Positions 26,402 through 33,154 of a DNA stretch of 64,000 nucleotides are shown here, in pieces. Source of the DNA: Lentzea aerocolonigenes (GTDB taxonomy: Bacteria; Actinomycetota; Actinomycetes; Mycobacteriales; Pseudonocardiaceae). The stretch is taken from assembly GCF_000955955.1 (NCBI RefSeq), contig NZ_JYJG01000076.1, positions 1 to 64,000 on the forward strand, in the 5' to 3' direction. A program made the position numbers and the translations under genes. The notes below the pieces were generated by a model. That model was not told the DNA's origin. It did no database searches and was given only the letters and a program-made list of their open reading frames with translations. How positions within the stretch are numbered: the first letter of the stretch is position 1; every line of letters begins with the position of its first letter.

Positions 26402-28171
26402 TTGAGGAAGTACTTCAGAGGCGGGCTGGCCGCACTGACGGGAGCGTTGATCGCGACGAGCGCGGTGCTCGTGCCGACGGCGAACGCGGCTCCTCAGCAG
26501 GACCCGGACACGGCCAAGCTCGCGGGCGCGCTGACCACCCAGAAGATCACCTGGGAGGAGTGCACGTTCCCCGGCGTCGCCGAGGAGACCGTCAAGAAGT
26601 TCAAGACCGTCAAGGGCCTGGCCTGCGCGACCGTCCAGGTGCCGCGCGACTGGCACAACCCGGCCGACGGCAACACGATCGGCATCCGGGTCTCCAAGAC
26701 CGAGACCGCCTACAAGGGCACCAGCCGTCAGGGCATCGCGCTGGTCAACCCCGGTGGCCCCGGTGGCTCCGGCCTGCCGTGGGGCGCGGCGATGGCCCTG
26801 CGCACCCCGGTCCTCGCCGGCCAGTACGACTTCATCGGCTTCGACCCGCGCGGTGTCGGCCTCTCCACGCCGCTCACCTGCAGCTACACCGTCCCGAACA
26901 GCACCGACGTCAACGTGCTGAACAAGGCGAAGGTCGACGGCTGCCTCGAGAACCCGCTGACCAAGTTCATCACCACCGAGCAGACCACCTACGACATGGA
27001 CTTCATCCGTGTCCTGCTCGGCGAGAAGAAGACGTCGTACATCGGCTACTCCTACGGCACCTGGCTCGGCACGTGGTACGCCACCGTGTTCCCGAACAAG
27101 GTCCACCGCATGCTGCTCGACTCGGCCGTCGACGCCTCGCAGACGACGTTGGAGAACACCTGGGACCTGCAGCCGCGCACGCGCGACCGCCAGTTCCAGG
27201 ACGCGCTGCTGCCGTACATGGCGCGCAACAACGCCACGTACGCCCAGGGCACCGACCCGATGGAGATCCGCCGCAACTGGGAGAAGGCCGGCGGCACCCG
27301 TGAGTTCATCGGTCAGCTCTTCGTCGCGTGGTTCGTGATCCCGGCCATGTACGACACCACCCAGTACCCGACGGCCGCGTCCGCCGTGTCCGCGGTGATC
27401 GGCGCCGGGACCACGGGCACCGACTCGGAGAAGGTCGAGCAGCTCGTCTCGAAGATGCTCGCGACGCCGGGCCTCACCGACGAGAACAAGGCGTTCATCG
27501 CCAAGGGCAAGCAGAACGCGCTCGCCGCGATCGCCAAGAAGGAGCGCGTCGCGGTGAAGGCCACGACCGCGGCCGCCGAGGTCGAGACCTGGGACGCCAC
27601 CTTCGAGGCGATCCGCTGCCAGGACGGTCAGTGGAACCAGAACCTGCACTACTGGAACTACTGGCTCGCTGACCTGACCGTGAACGCGCCGTTCATCGCG
27701 CCGTTCATGAGCACGCCGCTGTGCGCGTACTGGCAGACCAAGAACTCGAAGCCGGCGCCGGACAAGAAGACGTTCCCGCGCATCCTGATGGCGCAGGCGG
27801 AGCTCGACGCCGCCACCGCGTACGAGGGCGGCCTCGCCACCGCGAAGTACCTGCCGAACGCCAAGCTGATCAGCGTCGACAACGAGGGTTCGCACGGCCT
27901 GTTCCCGTACAACACGGACTGCCTCGACGACCCGGTCGTCTTCTACTTCCAGACCGGCGCCACCCCGCGCAAGCAGTTCACCGGCTGCCAGGGAGTTCCG
28001 CTGCCGAACGAGGACAAGACCTTCGAGGTCGGCGGCAAGCTCACCAACGGCAAGATCAAGATCAAGATGATCACGCCGGCGGTCAAGGAGGCCAACAAGA
28101 TCGTCAAGGACCTGCTGAGCGGGTCTTCGACGGCTCCGGCCGACGAGTCGGGCATGCCGGCCAACCTGTAA
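26402..28171 (+). CDS. Secreted alpha/beta hydrolase, TAP-like tripeptidyl aminopeptidase (S33)
   Basis: Exported serine peptidase of about 589 residues. The TTG at 26402 is preferred as start because it follows an AGGGGA ribosome site and gives a standard signal peptide (MRKYFRGGLAALTGALIATS... ending ANAAPQQ). The open frame reaches back to 26276, but the extra residues look non-coding. The motif NPGGPGGSG forms the oxyanion region and GYSYGTWLG carries the nucleophile Ser. The C-terminal TAP-like domain includes NEGSHGLF with the probable catalytic His. The family removes tripeptides from exported proteins or peptides in Streptomyces. A very strong terminator follows. Confidence 0.85.
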   Translation: MRKYFRGGLAALTGALIATSAVLVPTANAAPQQDPDTAKLAGALTTQKITWEECTFPGVAEETVKKFKTVKGLACATVQVPRDWHNPADGNTIGIRVSKTETAYKGTSRQGIALVNPGGPGGSGLPWGAAMALRTPVLAGQYDFIGFDPRGVGLSTPLTCSYTVPNSTDVNVLNKAKVDGCLENPLTKFITTEQTTYDMDFIRVLLGEKKTSYIGYSYGTWLGTWYATVFPNKVHRMLLDSAVDASQTTLENTWDLQPRTRDRQFQDALLPYMARNNATYAQGTDPMEIRRNWEKAGGTREFIGQLFVAWFVIPAMYDTTQYPTAASAVSAVIGAGTTGTDSEKVEQLVSKMLATPGLTDENKAFIAKGKQNALAAIAKKERVAVKATTAAAEVETWDATFEAIRCQDGQWNQNLHYWNYWLADLTVNAPFIAPFMSTPLCAYWQTKNSKPAPDKKTFPRILMAQAELDAATAYEGGLATAKYLPNAKLISVDNEGSHGLFPYNTDCLDDPVVFYFQTGATPRKQFTGCQGVPLPNEDKTFEVGGKLTNGKIKIKMITPAVKEANKIVKDLLSGSSTAPADESGMPANL

Positions 28172-28187
28172 CACCCATCCAGAGCTG

Positions 28188-28219
28188 CGGCCCCCGGCGC
28201 GTTGCGCCGGGGGCCGTTT
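28188..28219 (+). terminator. Strong intrinsic terminator after the TAP-like peptidase
   Basis: A 13-bp perfect GC stem, CGGCCCCCGGCGC (28188-28200) with GCGCCGGGGGCCG (28204-28216), a 3-base loop and TTT after it. It separates the peptidase gene from the converging PP2C gene and could serve both. Confidence 0.9.
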
Positions 28220-28234
28220 CCATTCATCAGAAAG

Positions 28235-28930
28235 CTAGCGCTGCCACCACTTCTTCTTGACCACGTCGGTGATCACGCAGGTGATGTTGTCCGGGCCGCC
28301 GTTGCCGTTCGCCAGCGCGATCAACTGCCACGCGGCCTCGGTTCCGTCCTCAGTGGACAAAAGGATGTCGTGAACGTCGTGCAGGTCCGCGTAGTCCGTG
28401 AGGCCGTCGCTGCACAGCAGGTAGCGGTCCTCGATCTTCGCCTGGTGCCACGACAGGTCCGGGTCGTGCGAGTTGCCGGACTGCAACGCCCTGAGCACAT
28501 ACGCGCGGCGCGGGTGGTTCGCGGCCTCTTCCAGCGTCATGCGGCCGGCGTCGACGAGGGCTTGCACCATGGTGTGGTCGTGGGAGATCTGGCGTAATTC
28601 GCCTTCGCGCAGCACGTACGCGCGGGAGTCGCCGATGTGCGCGAGCTGGAAGGCGAGGCCCTCCCAGCGCATGGCGGTCAGCGTGGTGCCGGCGCCCTGC
28701 GGGGCCTCGGCGTCGAGTCTGCGCGCGATCTCGGCGACCGCCGGACCCAGGTCGCCCTGCCAGGTCGCCAGGACGTCCACCGCCATGGCACTGGCCAGCT
28801 CGCCGTGCTCGTGGCCGCCCATGCCGTCGGCCACGGCCTGCAGGTCCGCGCGGACGTAGACCGAGTCCTCGTTGTGCTCGCGCACAAGACCAGGATCGGT
28901 CGCCACGGCGATGCGCAGCTCGTGTGTCAT
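28235..28930 (-). CDS. PP2C-family Ser/Thr protein phosphatase
   Basis: A soluble 231-residue PP2C-type phosphatase that should remove phosphate from Ser/Thr of proteins with Mn/Mg. Motifs in order: REHNEDSVYV (metal-site Asp), VADGMGGHEHGELAS, AHIGDSRAYVLR, LLCSDGLTDY and GGPDNITCVI. There is no membrane segment. It is divergent from the N6-methylase gene, with only 46 bp between them and a perfect palindrome in the gap; a Ser/Thr kinase gene follows the methylase. The set suggests that the phosphatase and kinase oppose each other, perhaps on the methylase or its partners, but this is inference. Confidence 0.92.
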   Translation of the reverse strand: MTHELRIAVATDPGLVREHNEDSVYVRADLQAVADGMGGHEHGELASAMAVDVLATWQGDLGPAVAEIARRLDAEAPQGAGTTLTAMRWEGLAFQLAHIGDSRAYVLREGELRQISHDHTMVQALVDAGRMTLEEAANHPRRAYVLRALQSGNSHDPDLSWHQAKIEDRYLLCSDGLTDYADLHDVHDILLSTEDGTEAAWQLIALANGNGGPDNITCVITDVVKKKWWQR

Positions 28931-28946
28931 GACTCCAGTAGATCAG

Positions 28947-28965
28947 TTGTGAAGTGAGTTCACAA
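28947..28965. promoter_or_regulatory. Palindromic operator between PP2C and N6-methylase genes
   Basis: Perfect inverted repeat TTGTGAA-GTGAG-TTCACAA; a third copy of the half-site TTGTGAA at 28975-28981 overlaps the methylase start. It fills most of the 46-bp divergent gap, so one bound protein could control both genes. The methylase's own N-terminal HTH is a candidate binder. Confidence 0.7.
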
Positions 28966-28976
28966 GCAATACGGTT

Positions 28977-30365
28977 GTGAACATGGATGAGACGGTCAAC
29001 GCCGGGGACATCGCTCGCCTCGCCGACGTGGGGCGGGCGGCCGTGTCCAACTGGCGGCGGCGGTTCGAGGACTTCCCGGCGCCGGTCGGCGGGACGGCCT
29101 CCAGTCCGTTGTACCTCCTGCGCGACGTCGAGGCATGGCTGCGGCGCAACGGAAAGCCGTTCCGGGTGTCTCCGGCCGAGCGGCTGTGGACGCAGCTGCG
29201 GACCGTCGACGACCTCAAGCTCGGTGAAGCGCTCGCGAACGTTCAAACGGACGCCAAGACGTTCGAGTTCCTGCACGAGCGATATCTGGAGGCCCACTCG
29301 CGGCTGCTCAACCCGACTCCGCCCGAGGTCGTCGAGCTCGTCCTGGCCGCCGTCGACGGCGACACGGTGATCGATCCGGCGTGTGGAACCGGAAACCTGC
29401 TGATGGCGTCGAAGGCGCGCAACAAGATCGGGCAGGAGCTCGACCCGGTGTCGGCGGTCATCGCGCGGCGCCGGCTGCCCAAGGCGCAGATCATCACCGG
29501 AGACTCCTTGCGGCACAACGGGATCGGCCAGAAGGCGGACGCGGTGCTGTGCGATCCGCCGTGGCACGACAGGACGTGGGGCCACGAGGAGCTGGTCGGT
29601 GACGCCAGGTGGACGTACGGGCTGCCACCGCGCGGTGAGCCGGAACTGGCCTGGTTGCAGCACTGCCTGTCGCTCGCCAAGCCGGGCGGCCAGGTCGCGG
29701 TGCTGCTCCCGTCTGCCGCCGCGAACCGCAGGCCGGGCAAGCGGATCCGCGGAAACCTGTTGCGGGCAGGGGCGATCAAAGCGGTCATCACCGTGCAACC
29801 GGGCCGCGACCTGTGGCTGCTGCGGAACCCGATCGGCCGCGTGCCCGAGCAGATCGCGCTGCTGGAGTCGTTCGGTCCGATCGAGCCGAACACGCGCGTC
29901 ATCGACCTGCTCGACGACGACGTCGACCTCAGCCCCGGTCGCCACAGCCGCACCGACGCCACGGCCTACCTCGCCGAGCAACCGAACTTCGCCGTCCCGA
30001 GCCTTCCTGAGCTGCGAGAACAAGCCTCACCACCGATGACGACGATCGGCGAGCTGATCCGCAACGCACCCGGCGCCCACGTTGTCACCTCCCCCACCGG
30101 CGCCACCTACGAGATCGATCCGGCCAAGCTCGACCCGGACTTCCTCGAAGGTGTGCTGCGCGCCGCGTTCGCCCGCACCCCCACCGGATCCACGCGCCTG
30201 GACGTGCGCCGGACGCAGGTGCCGTCCCTGCCGCTCGCCGGGCAGCGCCGCTACGGCCAGACGTTCGCGCAGCTCAAAGCACTCGAAAACAGCCTCCAGG
30301 AAGCCGCCGGCCTCGTCCGGCTCGGGTATGCGGGCCTGCTGGGCGGCCAGATCGGCCCGGCGTGA
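28977..30365 (+). CDS. N-6 adenine DNA methylase (HsdM-like) with N-terminal HTH
   Basis: A 462-residue protein (GTG at 28977 or ATG at 28983). Residues 5-60 look like a small DNA-binding helix-turn-helix (VNAGDIARLADVGRAAVSNWRRR). The methylase core has SAM motif I DPACGTGNLL (133-142) and the catalytic motif CDPPW (192-196), a D/NPPY/F/W variant of amino-methyltransferases. About 140 C-terminal residues may hold target recognition. No restriction nuclease or HsdS subunit is adjacent, so it is an orphan methylase or part of a non-classical system. The Ser/Thr kinase gene follows 16 bases later in the same direction. Its role may be epigenetic regulation or defence; both are unproven. Confidence 0.85.
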   Translation: MNMDETVNAGDIARLADVGRAAVSNWRRRFEDFPAPVGGTASSPLYLLRDVEAWLRRNGKPFRVSPAERLWTQLRTVDDLKLGEALANVQTDAKTFEFLHERYLEAHSRLLNPTPPEVVELVLAAVDGDTVIDPACGTGNLLMASKARNKIGQELDPVSAVIARRRLPKAQIITGDSLRHNGIGQKADAVLCDPPWHDRTWGHEELVGDARWTYGLPPRGEPELAWLQHCLSLAKPGGQVAVLLPSAAANRRPGKRIRGNLLRAGAIKAVITVQPGRDLWLLRNPIGRVPEQIALLESFGPIEPNTRVIDLLDDDVDLSPGRHSRTDATAYLAEQPNFAVPSLPELREQASPPMTTIGELIRNAPGAHVVTSPTGATYEIDPAKLDPDFLEGVLRAAFARTPTGSTRLDVRRTQVPSLPLAGQRRYGQTFAQLKALENSLQEAAGLVRLGYAGLLGGQIGPA

Positions 30366-30381
30366 CAGTTAGGCTTCGCAC

Positions 30382-31332
30382 GTGCTGATCGCCGACCGCT
30401 ACGAGATCGACGACCTGCCACTGGGGCGGGGCGGCATGGGCGCCGTGCACCGGGGCAGGGACCTGCGCCTGGATCGCCGGGTCGCGGTCAAGCTGCTGCG
30501 GCTGCCGGGCAGCGACGACGAGGTGCAGCACCGGTTCGCGCGCGAGGCGAGGATCGTCGCCAGGCTGGAGCACCCCGGAGTCCCGGTCCTGTACGACTTC
30601 GGGACGTACGACCAGCGCCTCTTCCAGGTCATGCAGTTCGTCGACGGCGTCACGGTCGCGGACCTGGTGCACGAGTTCGGCCCGCTGCCGCAGGCCTGGG
30701 CGGCGAACATCGCGGCGCAGGCGGCCGCGGTCCTCACCGAGGCGCACGAGAACGGCATCTGCCACCGGGATCTCAAGCCCACCAACCTGATGCTGTGCCC
30801 GGACGGCGCGGTGAAGGTGCTCGACTTCGGCCTCGCGCTGCTGAAGGAGAGCGACGTCGCCCCGTTCAGCCGGGCCGGCCAGATCCTCGGCACGCCCTCC
30901 TACATGGCGCCCGAGCAGATCCAGCGCGGCACCGCCGAACCGCGCAGCGACCTCTACGCGCTGGGCTGCGTGCTGCACGAGATGCTGACCGGCGAACAAC
31001 TCTTCACCGGCCCGACGGCGTACGCGGTGTTCGACAAGCACGTGAAGGAACCGCCACCGAGCACCAGAAGCACCCTCGACCCGGTGGTGCAGCGGTTGCT
31101 GGCCAAGGATCCCGCGGACCGCCCGGCCACCGCGCTGGACGTTTTCGTTGATTTGCAACGGTTTGCCCAGGATCCGCCGCCGTTGCCCGGTTTCGTGCAG
31201 AACCCGTCGACCGCGGCGATGTACGCGAGCGTCCAGCTCAGGCCGGGATCCGGTTCACCTCGTGATCACCGGTCGCCCACAAGTGCTGCACCGCATACGC
31301 ACGCCAAGGCCGCCACACCTCCGAGTGCCTGA
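30382..31332 (+). CDS. Hanks-type Ser/Thr protein kinase, soluble
   Basis: A 316-residue kinase read from GTG. A glycine loop LGRGGMGAV (14-22), Lys37 in RRVAVKLL, catalytic HRDLKPTN, DFG in VLDFGLAL and APE in YMAPEQI are all present, so the domain looks active. No membrane or PASTA region is seen. The last 32 codons lie antisense over the AlkA-like gene and lose the normal codon bias, so the original C terminus was probably cut or replaced near 31240. It is probably cotranscribed with the methylase and functionally opposed by the nearby PP2C phosphatase. Confidence 0.9.
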   Translation: MLIADRYEIDDLPLGRGGMGAVHRGRDLRLDRRVAVKLLRLPGSDDEVQHRFAREARIVARLEHPGVPVLYDFGTYDQRLFQVMQFVDGVTVADLVHEFGPLPQAWAANIAAQAAAVLTEAHENGICHRDLKPTNLMLCPDGAVKVLDFGLALLKESDVAPFSRAGQILGTPSYMAPEQIQRGTAEPRSDLYALGCVLHEMLTGEQLFTGPTAYAVFDKHVKEPPPSTRSTLDPVVQRLLAKDPADRPATALDVFVDLQRFAQDPPPLPGFVQNPSTAAMYASVQLRPGSGSPRDHRSPTSAAPHTHAKAATPPSA

Positions 31333-32098
31333 CCAACGCCCCCGGCGTCGACGGCAGGCCCAAAGCCTTGGCCGCCAATCGAATTCCGAGATCGGTGGGC
31401 AGGAACGCGTCCGGGTCGCCCAAAGCACGCATCGCAATCGATTCCACAGTCCACGGGCCGAAGCCCGGCAACGTCGTCAGCCACTCGCGCGCGACCACCC
31501 GATCAGCCGCCGGAGACAGGTCCAAACCGGACTGGAGCGCGGACAGCAACGCGGCCATCGTGCGGCGGCGCGACGCCGGCATCGCGAGCTCTGAGACGTC
31601 GAACTCCAGCGGGAACAGGAACAAGTCCCCGACCGACGTGCCGTAACGCGACACAAGACGGGCGGCGTGGGTGCGCGCGGCCTTCGTCGACACCTGCTGG
31701 CCGAGCACTGCCCGGATCGCGAACTCCGCACCGTCCACCGTGCGCGGGACACGACGTCCTGGCGCGCTCAACACCAGTTGTGCCAACAACGGGTCGGAAG
31801 ACAACGCGCTGTCGACCACGACCGGATCCGCGTCGAGGTCGAGCAGGAACCGACAAAGGTCTAGAGCAGTACTCAAATCTCGCGGATCGGAAAGCTCCAA
31901 AGTGCACGCGACGTGATCGGTCAAGGGCCTCAAAGCCGCGATCCCGCAACCGAAAGGCAGTCGCAATGAGCGCCGGTACACGCCGTCCCGCCACTCCTCG
32001 ACGCCGGGAACGGCGGTGGCGATCAAGTGACCGAACAGGTTGGACGGGCAGAGAGGTGCCTTGAACGGCAAGCGTTCCGTGAACGTGTCCAAGCGCAT
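31238..32098 (-). CDS. alkA: DNA-3-methyladenine glycosylase II (AlkA-like, HhH-GPD)
   Basis: A base-excision repair glycosylase of 286 residues that removes alkylated bases from DNA. The N-terminal part (LPFKAPLCPSNLFGHLIATAVPGVEEWRDGVYRRSLRL) matches the AlkA N domain. The helix-hairpin-helix is LTTLPGFGPWTVESIAMRAL, and the catalytic Asp is in FLPTDLGIR. The ATG at 32098 was chosen (MRLDTFTERLP) since residues upstream to 32167 do not resemble the family. No Ada methyl-phosphotriester domain is attached. It overlaps the kinase gene on the other strand by 95 bp at its end. Confidence 0.9.
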   Translation of the reverse strand: MRLDTFTERLPFKAPLCPSNLFGHLIATAVPGVEEWRDGVYRRSLRLPFGCGIAALRPLTDHVACTLELSDPRDLSTALDLCRFLLDLDADPVVVDSALSSDPLLAQLVLSAPGRRVPRTVDGAEFAIRAVLGQQVSTKAARTHAARLVSRYGTSVGDLFLFPLEFDVSELAMPASRRRTMAALLSALQSGLDLSPAADRVVAREWLTTLPGFGPWTVESIAMRALGDPDAFLPTDLGIRLAAKALGLPSTPGALVRHSEVWRPWRAYAVQHLWATGDHEVNRIPA

Positions 32099-32211
32099 GC
32101 ACACCAGCATGACGCCATTCCATCCGAGACGCTGGCGGGAAAAGGACATCACTCTGGACGGGGCCAACCGGGTGACCTGCTTCGCGCGGCGATCTCTCCT
32201 GGCTAGTCTGG

Positions 32212-32231
32212 CTGCTGCGCCGTTGCAGCAG
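32212..32231 (-). terminator. Hairpin after the orphan response regulator
   Basis: CTGCTGC (32212-32218) and GCAGCAG (32225-32231) pair around a 6-base loop, just after the stop of the response-regulator gene on the minus strand. No T-run follows, so termination is only possible. Confidence 0.4.
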
Positions 32232-32236
32232 TCAGT

Positions 32237-32950
32237 TCAGCAGGGAAGGGCGGCGTCGCGTGCGATGAGAGCGGCTTGGACGCGGTTGTCGCACCGCAGT
32301 TTCGTCAGCAGTCGGCTGACGTGGGCCTTGATCGCCCCTTCTGAGAGGTACATGAGCCTTGCGATGCGTGCGTTGGCCATGCCCTGCGCGAGGTACACCA
32401 GCACCTCCTGCTCCCGCCGGGTGAGCAGGCTGATGCGGCTGCGCGCGGCATCGCGGCGTTCCGAGTCGGCGCCCGTGAAGTGGTCGACGAGTGCCCGCGT
32501 CGCGGACGGCGAGAGGATCGCCTCACCCGCGGCGACGACGCGCACGGCGTTCACGAGAGCGTCGGGTTCGCCGTTCTTGAACAGGAACCCGGCCGCGCCG
32601 GCGCGCAACGCCGGGAACAACATCTCTTCGGTCTGCGGGGTGCACAGCATGATCACCTGCGTCCCCGGCACGTGCCTGCGCACCATGCGCACCGCCCCGA
32701 GGCCCTCCATGCCGGGCATCGCGGCGTCCATCAGCAGCACCTGCGGACGGTGGCGTCGCGCGAGCTCGACGGCACCGCCGCCGTCACCCGCCTCGCCGAC
32801 CACCACGACGTTGCCGGAACGCTCCAGCACGCCGCGTACTCCCGTGCGGATCAGAACCTCGTCGTCAGCGATGCCAACGGTGATCGTGCGCGGCTTGTCC
32901 ACCAGTTGCAGACCTGTGCTCGCCCACGAGGTGCTGGTTGTCAACGTCAT
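32237..32950 (-). CDS. NarL/FixJ-type response regulator (orphan)
   Basis: A 237-residue two-component regulator. The receiver domain has the acidic pair in GIADDEVLIRTGV, the phosphoacceptor Asp in QVLLMDAAMPG, and the Lys in GFLFKNGEPD. The C-terminal LuxR HTH is LLTRREQEVLVYLAQGMANARIARLMYLSEGAIKAHVSRLLTKL. The ATG at 32950 has GGGAG five bases upstream, better than the GTG at 32956. No histidine kinase adjoins, so its partner is elsewhere. It is divergent from the zinc-finger STAND-LuxR gene with about 200 bp between them, so mutual regulation is possible. Confidence 0.9.
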   Translation of the reverse strand: MTLTTSTSWASTGLQLVDKPRTITVGIADDEVLIRTGVRGVLERSGNVVVVGEAGDGGGAVELARRHRPQVLLMDAAMPGMEGLGAVRMVRRHVPGTQVIMLCTPQTEEMLFPALRAGAAGFLFKNGEPDALVNAVRVVAAGEAILSPSATRALVDHFTGADSERRDAARSRISLLTRREQEVLVYLAQGMANARIARLMYLSEGAIKAHVSRLLTKLRCDNRVQAALIARDAALPC

Positions 32951-33154
32951 GCGCACTCCCTGTCAGACCGGACCAGTTGCCAGTTTGTTCCCGAACGAGG
33001 ATCTCGGGAAGGTAGGCATAACGAGCACAGTGCGAACCGTCTCGCGCGCACCGACGTGTAACGGGTTGCACACGGCAGGTCACCACCCGCGACCTGCGTT
33101 GTTGCCGGACCAAGACGGCGAAGGCCCGCCGTTACGGCTGGAGGAGAGGACCCC

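Noticed and set aside
26366..28174. 602-codon minus-strand frame opposite the TAP-like peptidase
   Set aside because: Arg/Val/Leu-rich low-complexity translation and no motifs; the plus strand encodes a complete hydrolase with signal peptide.
28977..30365. Type I restriction-modification system
   Set aside because: Only an HsdM-like methylase is present; no HsdR or HsdS gene lies within the window, so the assignment stays at orphan methylase.
28235..31332. Phage growth limitation (Pgl) or BREX system
   Set aside because: Methylase and kinase are present but PglZ, PglY/BrxC-type genes are missing and sizes differ greatly, so it is not called as such.
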